NCBI GenBank assembly: GCA_050952725.1
Contig: JBMNLN010000001.1
Span: 248,001-312,000, forward strand
Length of the DNA: 64,000 nucleotides
Direction of reading: 5' to 3'
From: JAQWCH01 sp050952725
Lineage (GTDB): Bacteria; Bacillota_I; Bacilli_A; RFN20; CAG-826
Positions within the stretch are counted from its first letter, which is position 1. Each line of letters opens with the position of its first letter. This document shows, in pieces, positions 24,056 through 32,129 of this stretch. The notes beneath the pieces were generated by a model. That model was not told the DNA's origin and did no database searches. It saw only the letters and a list, made by a program, of their open reading frames with translations. The translations under genes and the position numbers were made by a program.

Positions 24056-24093
24056 CTCCTTGTTTTTTTCTGATGGTTAGGCAAGTAACATCA
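24056..24093 (-). promoter_or_regulatory. preQ1-I riboswitch controlling queT
   Basis: On the minus strand the H-type pseudoknot is readable. P1 is TGATG (24089-24093) with CATCA (24071-24075). The loop carries CTTG (24082-24085), which pairs with CAAG (24059-24062) to form P2. The conserved UAAC precedes the 3' P1 strand, and an A-rich linker (seven A) leads to CAAGGAG. This matches the short class I architecture known from Thermoanaerobacter. Because P2 includes the ribosome binding site AAGGAG, preQ1 binding should block translation of queT. Only about nine bases separate it from the gatB stop, so it sits inside the long operon. Confidence 0.85.
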
Positions 24094-24102
24094 AATTTGT
24101 GA

Positions 24103-25530
24103 TTATTTACGAATTTCTTCATTGACAATTTGATTGACAATTGATGGATTAGCGCGCCCGCGCATCTTCTTCATCACCTGACCGACAATAAATCCTAAGG
24201 CGCGATCTTTACCGGCTTTAAAATCGTTAATTGATTGGGGGTTTTCTTGTAAAGTTTCAAGGACAATCGGGCGAATAATTTTGGGATCAGAAATTTGTAA
24301 CAGTTGATGTTTGTTCGCAATTTCTTCAGGTGAAGAAGAATCATTCAGCATCCATTCAAAGATTTGCCGTCCTTGTTTATTGGAAATCTTCCCACTTTCA
24401 ATCAGATTGATTAAAGCGGCTAAGCGCTTGGGTTCAATTGGGAGCGAAGTGATTTCAATTTGATTTTTATTAAGATAAGAGGCAACCTCACCATTGAGCC
24501 AATTGGCTAATATTTGATACGAAGATGTAAATTGCGCTGCCTCATCGAAGTAAGCCGCAATCGCTTTCGAAAGCAAGAGAATATCAGCATCATATTCTCG
24601 TAATTGATAATGTTCTAAAAATCGCACTTTCTTTTTTGCCGCTAGTTCAGGACGGCTAGCAATCGCTTCCTCGATAAAGGACTCCTCTAATTTTATCGGA
24701 ATAATATTGGCTTCCGGGAAGTATTTGTAATCAACCGAATCTGTCTTTAAACGCATCGTAACTGTTTTTCTACTAGCTTCATCGTAACGACGGGTCTCTT
24801 GAGCAATCGATTCACCTTTCAAAAGGCACTGCTGTTGACGGATAATTTCATAATCGATCGCACGTTGAATATTAGCGATTGAATTTAAGTTTTTAATTTC
24901 AACTTTCGTTCCCATCTTCTTCGCACCAAAGGGACGAAGAGAAATATTAACATCACAACGAAGGGAACCTTCTTCCATTTTCCCAGTACTCACTTCAGCA
25001 TAGGTGACAATTTCCCGAATCTTATCGACATAAAGCATGGCCTCTTCCCCCGAAGAGAGTTCAGGATACGAAACAATTTCAATTAAAGGCAGACCGGCAC
25101 GGTTAAAATCGATTAAGGTTTGGTCAGCCAAGTGATGTTGCATCGCGGTATCTTCTTCAAGGTGAAGCCGTTCAATCCCGATGCGTTTTTTCTCACCACT
25201 AGCAAGGATCAAATCCAGATATCCATTTCTTCCAAGCGGATGTTTATCTTGAGTGATTTGATAACCTTTGGGAAGGTCGCTGTAGAAATAATTCTTTCGA
25301 TCAAAATGAAGGGTACGGGCGATTTCCATATGCAACGCGTCTGCTAGTTGAATTGCCTTTTTAACTGCCATTTCATTGACGCGCGGTAAGGTGCCAGGAA
25401 AAGCCAGATCTAAAGGCGCCACTAAAGTATTTGCTGGTGCGGAAAAATCAATTGCCACTCCAGAAAACATCTTGGTTTTCGTTTTAATTTCTACGTGGAT
25501 TTCTAATCCGATTACAGCCTGAAAATTCAC
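24103..25530 (-). CDS. gatB: Asp-tRNA(Asn)/Glu-tRNA(Gln) amidotransferase subunit B
   Basis: The kinase/tRNA-binding subunit of GatCAB. The 475 residues include the N-terminal cradle (Val-Ile-Gly-Leu-Glu-Ile-His-Val-Glu near 5-13; Asp-Arg-Lys-Asn-Tyr-Phe-Tyr near 75-81) and the C-terminal YqeY-like tail domain. The start codon is GTG, sharing its G with the TAG stop of gatA. The cysteine-free Pro-Leu-Asp-Leu-Ala-Phe-Pro-Gly segment is a known variant of the usual Cys-containing motif. AsnRS is encoded nearby, and no GlnRS was seen in this window, so Gln-tRNA(Gln) formation is the more likely task. Confidence 0.94.
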   Translation of the reverse strand: MNFQAVIGLEIHVEIKTKTKMFSGVAIDFSAPANTLVAPLDLAFPGTLPRVNEMAVKKAIQLADALHMEIARTLHFDRKNYFYSDLPKGYQITQDKHPLGRNGYLDLILASGEKKRIGIERLHLEEDTAMQHHLADQTLIDFNRAGLPLIEIVSYPELSSGEEAMLYVDKIREIVTYAEVSTGKMEEGSLRCDVNISLRPFGAKKMGTKVEIKNLNSIANIQRAIDYEIIRQQQCLLKGESIAQETRRYDEASRKTVTMRLKTDSVDYKYFPEANIIPIKLEESFIEEAIASRPELAAKKKVRFLEHYQLREYDADILLLSKAIAAYFDEAAQFTSSYQILANWLNGEVASYLNKNQIEITSLPIEPKRLAALINLIESGKISNKQGRQIFEWMLNDSSSPEEIANKHQLLQISDPKIIRPIVLETLQENPQSINDFKAGKDRALGFIVGQVMKKMRGRANPSIVNQIVNEEIRK

Positions 25531-26987
25531 TATTTCATCCTCCGCGCAGAAAGATTTCGATAACCCGTTATTTTTTCAAGTTGATGTGCAATTGCTAAAA
25601 CGTCAGTGTCATTAAAGGCAGGTCCAGTGATATTGACCCCAAATGGAAGTTGTCCTTTAAAACCAAGGGGGATTGTAATCGACGGAAAACCACCAAAATT
25701 ACCAATCGCTAAATGATTATCTGCGATTAAATACTCATCCGATAAAACATCGATATTTTTTGTGAATTCAGGTGCTGATGATGGTGCAGCCGGAAGAAGA
25801 ATCGCATCATAATCTTGGAAAACTTGATTGACCGCAGCGACGATTAAGCCACGTGCTTTTTGGGCGCGCAGATAAAGCTCAAATTGATTTTCTTTACTTA
25901 AAGCAATGCTACCAATGAGAAAGCGGCGCTTGATTAAAGGACTAAATCCAGCCGTGCGAGTCCTGGTCATAATTTCTTGATAAGTTTCCCCATCGATGCG
26001 TTTCCCAAAACGAACCCCATCAAGATTGGCATTGTTTGAAGTGGCCTCCGCACATAATAAAACAATATAAGTCGAATAAATTGCTCTCATTAATTCGGGG
26101 CTGATATCAATAAAATCAACGGTAAAACCCACTTGTTTTGCTTTTTTAACTAATTGATTAAATTGCGCGATTACATCCCGATCCTTGATCGTGTTAAAGA
26201 TTTGGTTGAGGATCGCGAGTTTTTTACCTTTAATTTCTTGTTTAATTGCAAGATGGTATTTTTCAACAGGTTTTGAACTTGAAGTTGGATCTTTTTCGTC
26301 TCGACCCGCGAGAAGTTCAAGCGCTAAGGCAGCATCTTCCACTGAACGAGTAAAAAAAGCCACATGGTCAAGCGAAGGCACAAAAGGAAAGAGTCCATAA
26401 CGAGAAATGCGACTCCATGTCGGTTTAAATCCAACCAAACCCCCGTGCGAGGCAGGCTTTCTCACCGAATCACCCGTATCGGAACCAAGAGCGAAAGGTA
26501 CAATGCCAGCGGCAACCGCTGCCGCCGAACCACAACTGCTCCCTCCAATAATATGGTGATGCGAAGGATCATAAGGATTAAAAGTTGGGCCTTTGCGACC
26601 AGTGACCCCGTTTCCACCCATGGCTAATTCATCCATTGTAGTTTTACCAATTGGCAAGGCTTTTGACGCGTATAATTTTTCAATCACTGTTGCATCAAAG
26701 ACAGGAACATAACCTTCCAAGATGTTGCTTGAGGCGGTGGTTTCCACCCCTTTAGTAGAATAATTATCTTTAATCATGAAAGGAATTCCCCAGAAAGGAT
26801 TGTCAATATCAACTTCACCAAGTTGTTCAAGGCGCTCGTAGGCCTCTTTTTTCATGCTTGTTTCTAGCAAATTGTTCTTATCCTTTTCTAAGCGGCGAAA
26901 AACCTCGTCGAGGATTTCACGTGGAGTGATTTTCTTTTCGACATACGCTTGATGAATTTCTTTTAAGGTCAAATCCAGAATGTGCAT
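25530..26987 (-). CDS. gatA: Asp-tRNA(Asn)/Glu-tRNA(Gln) amidotransferase subunit A
   Basis: The amidase subunit that releases ammonia from glutamine or asparagine. The 485-residue protein has the amidase-signature triad: Lys73, a cis-Ser in Gly-Gly-Ser-Ser-Cys-Gly-Ser near 148-154, and nucleophile Ser174. The usual Asp-Thr-Gly-Gly-Ser-Ile-Arg is Asp-Thr-Gly-Asp-Ser-Val-Arg here, and Ser-Arg-Tyr-Gly-Leu-Phe-Pro-Phe replaces the usual sequence further on. These look like a divergent GatA lineage rather than an inactive enzyme. It shares one base with the stop codons and starts of gatC and gatB on either side. Confidence 0.93.
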   Translation of the reverse strand: MHILDLTLKEIHQAYVEKKITPREILDEVFRRLEKDKNNLLETSMKKEAYERLEQLGEVDIDNPFWGIPFMIKDNYSTKGVETTASSNILEGYVPVFDATVIEKLYASKALPIGKTTMDELAMGGNGVTGRKGPTFNPYDPSHHHIIGGSSCGSAAAVAAGIVPFALGSDTGDSVRKPASHGGLVGFKPTWSRISRYGLFPFVPSLDHVAFFTRSVEDAALALELLAGRDEKDPTSSSKPVEKYHLAIKQEIKGKKLAILNQIFNTIKDRDVIAQFNQLVKKAKQVGFTVDFIDISPELMRAIYSTYIVLLCAEATSNNANLDGVRFGKRIDGETYQEIMTRTRTAGFSPLIKRRFLIGSIALSKENQFELYLRAQKARGLIVAAVNQVFQDYDAILLPAAPSSAPEFTKNIDVLSDEYLIADNHLAIGNFGGFPSITIPLGFKGQLPFGVNITGPAFNDTDVLAIAHQLEKITGYRNLSARRMK

Positions 26988-27283
26988 TATCCAATCACCT
27001 TCGGGAGTTTAATTTCTTGTCCTACGACTTCAGGAGCATTTTGCAACACTTCTTCAACCGTCAAAGGCATCTCAATTTCATCTGAACGCATCTTAGAAGT
27101 TATAACTGGAAAAGGAAAAATCATCGGCGTGGCTTCATCGACTCCTTTGATCTCTTTAATTAAATCCATCTGCGCCATAATTAAGGAAAACTCTTGCTCG
27201 AGTTTCACATATTCTTCTTCATTCATCGTGAACATCAATTGCTTCGCAGCTTGTTTGAGAATTTCGACATTTACTTCCTTCAT
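26987..27283 (-). CDS. gatC: Asp-tRNA(Asn)/Glu-tRNA(Gln) amidotransferase subunit C
   Basis: A 98-residue GatC, which wraps around GatA and links it to GatB. Typical pattern: N-terminal helices with Glu-x-x-Leu-Ala/Lys-Gln-Ala and Ile-Met-Ala-Gln-Met-Asp, and a C-terminal Asn-Ala-Pro-Glu-Val near 82-86. First of the three gat genes, 30 bases after ligA. Confidence 0.88.
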   Translation of the reverse strand: MKEVNVEILKQAAKQLMFTMNEEEYVKLEQEFSLIMAQMDLIKEIKGVDEATPMIFPFPVITSKMRSDEIEMPLTVEEVLQNAPEVVGQEIKLPKVIG

Positions 27284-27313
27284 ATACTTACCTTTAGTTT
27301 CTTTTATAGATTA

Positions 27314-29305
27314 TCACTTTTTGCCATTAATGTGCGCAAGGAATGTCTCTTCATCGAGAGTTGCAATCCCGAGTTCGTGCGCTTTATCGAGTTTTGAGCC
27401 CGCGTTTTCTCCGACAATGACATAGTCGGTGGCTTTGGAAACTGAGCTGACAATTTGAGCTTGATGGGCTCTGAGTAAAGTCGTGGCTTCATCGCGAGTT
27501 AAAGTGGTAAGAGTTCCTGTTAGAACCACTCTTTTTCCAGTGAAGATGGACTCTTTTAAAGCAACGCTCTCATATTTCATATTCACCCCAAGTTCTGCCA
27601 ACTCTGCAATCATCGACAGATTTTGGGGATTATTAAAATAGGTAACTAGCGCATTGGCCGCAACTGGACCAATATCAGGAATCGTCAAGAGCTCTTCTAC
27701 ACTCGCTTGAGCTAAGGTGGTGATATCTCCATAACGATGCGCTAACACTTGAGCGGTTTTTTCACCGATTTCCTTGATGCCAATCCCAAAAAGGAATCTT
27801 TCCATTGAACGAGTTTTGCTCTCTTCAATCGCTTGCAACAAATTATCGACTGATTTATAAGAGAAGCCTTCCACTTCAATTAAGGCCTGGCGATGCCGAT
27901 GTAAACGATAGATATCGGGGATATTTTTAATAAACTTTTCCGCGAATAATAATTCGACAATCTTTTCGCCTAGTCCTTCGATATCGAGGGCCTTCTTGGA
28001 ACTGTAGTGGATTAATCCTTCAATATGACGGGCGGGACACTCGAGATTTAAGCAAAAGTGCATCGCTTCAACTTTGGTTAGGGGGGTTCCGCATTCAGGA
28101 CAATTTTCAATCATCACAAAGGGTTTTTCTTTCCCGGTTCGTCTAGATTTAACCGCCTCAACCACTTCGGGGATAATATCGCCGGCTTTACGCAAGACAA
28201 CGACATCGCCTAACATTAAACCTCGTTCTAAGATGAAATCTTCATTATGGAGAGTTGCTCTTTGAACAAGGGAGCCAGCGACACGAACTGGGGCAAGAAC
28301 AGCATTAGGAGTAATCTTGCCCGTGCGCCCGACGGTAAAGATAATATCTTTTAGCTCGGTCATCACTTCCTCGGGAGGAAATTTATAAGCGATGGCCCAT
28401 CTTGGCGTTTTCGCAGTGTATCCAAGCACTTCCCAAGTGGTAATATCGTCAACTTTAATGACAATACCATCCGTGTCATATGGAAGGTTTCGCCTTTTTT
28501 CTTGATATTCCTTGACAAATGCGATGACTTCTTCAATGTTTGCACAAAGGCGACATTCGCGATTTGTGCGAAAGCCAAGTTCTTTAAGTTGTTTTAAAGC
28601 TTCAAAATGCGATTCAATTCCAAATTCATCGGCATTGACAAAATAATACCAGAAAGCATCTAACTGCCGACTCGCAGCTACTTTCGAATCAAGATTGCGA
28701 ATTGAGCCAGCAGCAGCATTTCGCGTATTGGCAAAAAGCGGCTCATTATTCTTTTCTCTTTCTTGATTGAGTTTGCTTAAACTCGCTTTCGGTAAATATA
28801 CTTCACCCCGAACCTCAAATGGTTGCGTAAATTTAATCTTCGTAGGAATCGATTTAATGGTCAGCACGTTGTTTGTGACATCTTCACCAACCACGCCATC
28901 GCCACGAGTCGCCGCATAGTTAAGCCTTCCATCAACATAATCAAGGCTCATCGCGAGACCATCAATTTTAAGTTCGGCAACATATGTGATTTGATTCCGC
29001 TTTAATAAGGTTTTAATTCGCGTATCAAAATTTAGTAAATCTTCATCATTAAAAGCATTTGCTAAAGAGATCATCCGCCTTTTATGAGGGATTTTTTGAA
29101 ATTCGGTTAGGACTTGACCACCGACGCGCTTAGTCGGAGATAAAGGATCATCAAGTTCTGGATGGCGTTTTTCCAATAGAGTAAGTTCGCCAATTAAACG
29201 GTCATACTCAGCATCGGAAACCGAAGGGGTATCTAAAGCATAATATTCGTAATTATATTGTTCCAGCAATGAGCGCAATTCGATAATGCGTTTCTTTTCG
29301 TCCAT
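27314..29305 (-). CDS. ligA: NAD-dependent DNA ligase
   Basis: Seals DNA nicks using NAD+. The 663 residues contain all domains: Ia (about 1-65), the adenylation domain with the lysine nucleophile Lys113 in Lys-Ile-Asp-Gly, an OB fold, a four-cysteine zinc finger near 400-425, helix-hairpin-helix repeats (about 440-570) and a C-terminal BRCT domain (about 590-663). It starts one base after the pcrA stop codon, the same pair order as in Bacillus. Confidence 0.96.
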   Translation of the reverse strand: MDEKKRIIELRSLLEQYNYEYYALDTPSVSDAEYDRLIGELTLLEKRHPELDDPLSPTKRVGGQVLTEFQKIPHKRRMISLANAFNDEDLLNFDTRIKTLLKRNQITYVAELKIDGLAMSLDYVDGRLNYAATRGDGVVGEDVTNNVLTIKSIPTKIKFTQPFEVRGEVYLPKASLSKLNQEREKNNEPLFANTRNAAAGSIRNLDSKVAASRQLDAFWYYFVNADEFGIESHFEALKQLKELGFRTNRECRLCANIEEVIAFVKEYQEKRRNLPYDTDGIVIKVDDITTWEVLGYTAKTPRWAIAYKFPPEEVMTELKDIIFTVGRTGKITPNAVLAPVRVAGSLVQRATLHNEDFILERGLMLGDVVVLRKAGDIIPEVVEAVKSRRTGKEKPFVMIENCPECGTPLTKVEAMHFCLNLECPARHIEGLIHYSSKKALDIEGLGEKIVELLFAEKFIKNIPDIYRLHRHRQALIEVEGFSYKSVDNLLQAIEESKTRSMERFLFGIGIKEIGEKTAQVLAHRYGDITTLAQASVEELLTIPDIGPVAANALVTYFNNPQNLSMIAELAELGVNMKYESVALKESIFTGKRVVLTGTLTTLTRDEATTLLRAHQAQIVSSVSKATDYVIVGENAGSKLDKAHELGIATLDEETFLAHINGKK

Positions 29306-29306
29306 C

Positions 29307-31544
29307 TTAATCTCCCTTCTGAATCTTGCTAATTAATGGATGATTTCCCATTAAGCGCTTCCGGCCTTCTTTGACGAATTCTACCGTGATAATTCTCTCG
29401 CCGACGACCTCGATAACTTTACCTAAACCGAAGTTTTTATGGTTGATTTCATCGCCAATATGCCAAGTTTCTTCTGGCCTAATTTCATCAATGTCAATCA
29501 CGGGTGTCGGCCTTCTTCTTTCTGATTTAGGGTCGCTAACTAAATTGATTTCTGGGAAGAGACGATCGCGGTATTTTCTCGAAACGCGCATTTCAAATCC
29601 CGCTTCCTTGAAAAATCGTGATGGTTTATTATTGGCACCTAAGACGAAGGAATAATCGTTATTGCACGATAAGAAGAGTTTTTCTTGGGCGCGAGTGAAG
29701 GCGACATAACATAGGCGGCGCTCTTCCTCCTCGGCGATATAGCCCGCTTCTTCTAAAGCGCGGTGACTTGGGAAAATTCCCTCATTTAAACCAAAGATAA
29801 ACACATAAGGGAACTCAAGGCCTTTGGCAGTATGCACAGTCATAATTTTTAAATGATTTCCCTCCTCAATATCATCTTGAGCGCTTAACAAGGTGACATT
29901 TTGCAGATATTCTTCAAAGTTAGAAGAAGGATTCTCTCTTAAATAGCCACGGATATCATCGATTAAAGCATTGAGGTTATCGAGGCGCACATCGCCGTCT
30001 TCACGTCCAGCTACATAAATAAAATACTCGAGTTCTGCGAGATATTCTCGCAAAACCTCGGAATAAGCTTCGTCATTAAGTTCGAGTTTTTGGCGATATT
30101 TCTCGACCGTTGTCAAAAAAGTTTGCAACTTTTTAGTCGGTAAAGGGCGAAGTCCCCAGTTGGCAGGATCCGTATATTTTAAATATTCGAAAAGGCTGTA
30201 TTCTTCTTCTCGCGCCTTGCGTTTGATGATATCAAGAGATTGATCACCAAGACCGCGTCGCGGGACATTGATAATCCGCGCGCAGGAAACTTCATCACGA
30301 GGATTATTGATAATGCGGAAATAGGCAAGAGCATCTTTGATCTCTTCCCGTTGATAGAAGCGAATCCCCCCATAAATCACATAAGGAAGCCTTCGCCTAG
30401 TCAGAGCTTTTTCTAAAGGCAAGGTGAGATATGCCGCTCTGACTAAAATAGCGACCTTTTGTAAATTAAAATTGCGTTCTTCGCGTTGCAAACGCGTAAT
30501 TTGTTCTACCACCCAACTCGCTTCTTCATCAATCGTACGCGCTTGATGCTTTTTAATTTCGCTACCTGTTTCATTTTCGGTATAAAGGTCTTTTTTAACC
30601 CGCATTTTATTGTGATCAATCAAGGCGTTCGCTGCATTTAAAATCGTCTTGGTTGAACGATAATTGCGATTGAGAATAATCGTTTCCATCCCTATTTCTT
30701 TTTCATCGAGAATCTGATATTTTTTATCGAAATAAGTATAGGCAGTATCCAAAATAATCCCTTGATTAGCTCCCCGCCAAGTATAGATAGTTTGGTCAGG
30801 ATCACCCACTACGTACAATGAAGTATCATTCTTCAACAAAAGATGGAGGAGACGCGCTTGAATATCATTGGTATCTTGAAACTCATCAATGAGAATAAAG
30901 TCAAACCGCTTTTGCCATTTCGTGCGAATTTTAGGGAATTTCTGCAGGATGTTGATAGTCTTGATCAACAAATCATCAAAATCTAGAGCGAAGTTTTTTT
31001 CTAAGCGCTTTTCATATTCAATCCATAAATCGCGACATTCCTGATAACGCGGAAACCTAGACCATCTTTTCTCATCAATGTCAGCGGGATAACGACCTTC
31101 AGTTTTATTGATTTCGATAAAATTCAAAGTTAATCTAACCAGTTCATCGTTGCGACGAAACCCACGATCAACCACGATGGTCTTCATCAAGCTCTCTTGA
31201 TCTTTTTCATCGAAAATCGTAAAGGTACTCCGATAGCCGATTGCCTCGATTTCCTCACGCAGAAACCGAGCACAAAAACTATGGAATGTGCGAATTTTTA
31301 AATTGTATTCTAGGTCGGGAACCAATTTCTTCACGCGCTCTTTCATTTCATTGGCGACTTTATTCGTAAAAGTAATCGCTAATATACGATAGGGATCAAC
31401 CCCCATCTCACTGATTAAATAAGCAATGCGATATGTGAGAACTCGCGTCTTACCACTACCAGCTCCAGCGACGATGCGCACAAAAGGATAGGCGGTTGTT
31501 ACCGCCTCATATTGCTTTTCATTTAAACTCTTTTTGAAGTCCAT
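29307..31544 (-). CDS. pcrA: ATP-dependent DNA helicase PcrA/UvrD family
   Basis: A superfamily 1A 3'-to-5' helicase for repair and plasmid/replication functions. In 745 residues the motifs are clear: Walker A at 27-33 (GAGSGKT), the Walker B Asp-Glu-Phe-Gln-Asp, motif III Gly-Asp-Pro-Asp-Gln-Thr-Ile-Tyr-x-Trp-Arg-Gly-Ala, motif V His-Thr-Ala-Lys-Gly-Leu-Glu-Phe and motif VI Val-Ala-Phe-Thr-Arg-Ala. The C-terminal ~50 residues form a Tudor-like region (His-x-x-Phe-Gly-x-Gly-x-Val) that in PcrA contacts RNA polymerase. It is the first gene of the long operon ending in queH. Confidence 0.95.
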   Translation of the reverse strand: MDFKKSLNEKQYEAVTTAYPFVRIVAGAGSGKTRVLTYRIAYLISEMGVDPYRILAITFTNKVANEMKERVKKLVPDLEYNLKIRTFHSFCARFLREEIEAIGYRSTFTIFDEKDQESLMKTIVVDRGFRRNDELVRLTLNFIEINKTEGRYPADIDEKRWSRFPRYQECRDLWIEYEKRLEKNFALDFDDLLIKTINILQKFPKIRTKWQKRFDFILIDEFQDTNDIQARLLHLLLKNDTSLYVVGDPDQTIYTWRGANQGIILDTAYTYFDKKYQILDEKEIGMETIILNRNYRSTKTILNAANALIDHNKMRVKKDLYTENETGSEIKKHQARTIDEEASWVVEQITRLQREERNFNLQKVAILVRAAYLTLPLEKALTRRRLPYVIYGGIRFYQREEIKDALAYFRIINNPRDEVSCARIINVPRRGLGDQSLDIIKRKAREEEYSLFEYLKYTDPANWGLRPLPTKKLQTFLTTVEKYRQKLELNDEAYSEVLREYLAELEYFIYVAGREDGDVRLDNLNALIDDIRGYLRENPSSNFEEYLQNVTLLSAQDDIEEGNHLKIMTVHTAKGLEFPYVFIFGLNEGIFPSHRALEEAGYIAEEEERRLCYVAFTRAQEKLFLSCNNDYSFVLGANNKPSRFFKEAGFEMRVSRKYRDRLFPEINLVSDPKSERRRPTPVIDIDEIRPEETWHIGDEINHKNFGLGKVIEVVGERIITVEFVKEGRKRLMGNHPLISKIQKGD

Positions 31545-31578
31545 ATCGCCTTTTTTGCCTCATTGAAAACGCTACTTT

Positions 31579-31607
31579 ATTTTACCATACACCCCCTATT
31601 CTCTCAA
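31579..31607 (-). promoter_or_regulatory. Promoter of the pcrA-ligA-gatCAB-que operon
   Basis: Minus strand: -35 TTGAGA (31602-31607), 17-base spacer and -10 TAAAAT (31579-31584), preceded by TG one base upstream (extended -10). The predicted start is about 28 bases before the pcrA ATG. The -35 lies immediately downstream of the preceding gene's stop codon. Confidence 0.6.
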
Positions 31608-32063
31608 TCAAAAGACCAGCCGTTTTTCGTTCTGTTTTTCAAATAAAAAAGCGCTTATTATTTTCGCGCCAACAAGAAATTTTGCGATAGCATGCGCCTT
31701 GATCAAAATTAAGGTGGGGACGCCTGGGATGCTTAAATCGTCGAGTGTTTTAATTCCAAGCAATTCCTCTTCCGACCGTAGTGGACCATAGACGATTTCA
31801 TCATCATCAAAAATTACATACATGGTTATGTCATCCTGCAAATAAAAAAGTAGCATCTCCTCTTTGATGCTTTGACAATGACCGCAAAGCGGAGCATAAA
31901 AATAGATATAATATTCTTCCGCAGTTGGAGTAAAAATCTCCTCCCAAGCAAGGCGAGATGATAACCATAGATCATAGTCATAAGGAAAGATTGAAATCGA
32001 ACTGTTTTTTTGCGTTTGACAGCCAGTCAAGATGATGGATAGCATTAAAATTAATTTCCTCAT
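31608..32063 (-). CDS. Thioredoxin-fold lipoprotein
   Basis: A 151-residue protein with a short lipoprotein signal: hydrophobic residues 4-12, then lipobox Leu-Thr-Gly-Cys with Cys15 as lipidation site. A thioredoxin-like fold follows, with the active-site CGHC at 60-63 and a Val-Pro-Thr cis-proline near 115. It is therefore probably an extracytoplasmic, membrane-anchored thiol-disulfide enzyme. The CGHC dipeptide is that of protein disulfide isomerase, usually more oxidising than thioredoxin's GP. No ribosome site precedes the ATG; a TATTTT element lies about seven bases upstream, so the mRNA may be leaderless. No partner quinone oxidoreductase is in this window. Confidence 0.72.
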   Translation of the reverse strand: MRKLILMLSIILTGCQTQKNSSISIFPYDYDLWLSSRLAWEEIFTPTAEEYYIYFYAPLCGHCQSIKEEMLLFYLQDDITMYVIFDDDEIVYGPLRSEEELLGIKTLDDLSIPGVPTLILIKAHAIAKFLVGAKIISAFLFEKQNEKRLVF

Positions 32064-32097
32064 ATACCAAAAATAGGAAGTAACTTAGAAACTAATC

Positions 32098-32118
32098 ACC
32101 ATAAATTCTATTTATGGT
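32098..32118. promoter_or_regulatory. Perfect 9-3-9 inverted repeat in a divergent promoter region
   Basis: ACCATAAAT, three bases, ATTTATGGT. The right arm overlaps the extended -10 (TATGGTAAAGT, 32114-32124) of the plus-strand membrane gene, whose ATG is at 32130. It lies 35 bases upstream of the minus-strand thioredoxin-like lipoprotein. The position is that of a repressor operator shared by both genes. The regulator is unknown. Confidence 0.5.
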
Positions 32119-32129
32119 AAAGTAAAAGC

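Noticed and set aside
24103..25530. Missing cysteines in the GatB N-terminal motif as a sign of inactivity
   Set aside because: Cysteine-free versions of this segment (Asp-Leu-Ala-Tyr/Phe-Pro-Gly) are standard in many Firmicutes GatB, so this alone is not a defect.
31563..31576. cre-like string TGAAAACGCTACTT in the pcrA leader
   Set aside because: Only the first half fits the consensus; the last positions do not match, unlike the perfect site at 57699.
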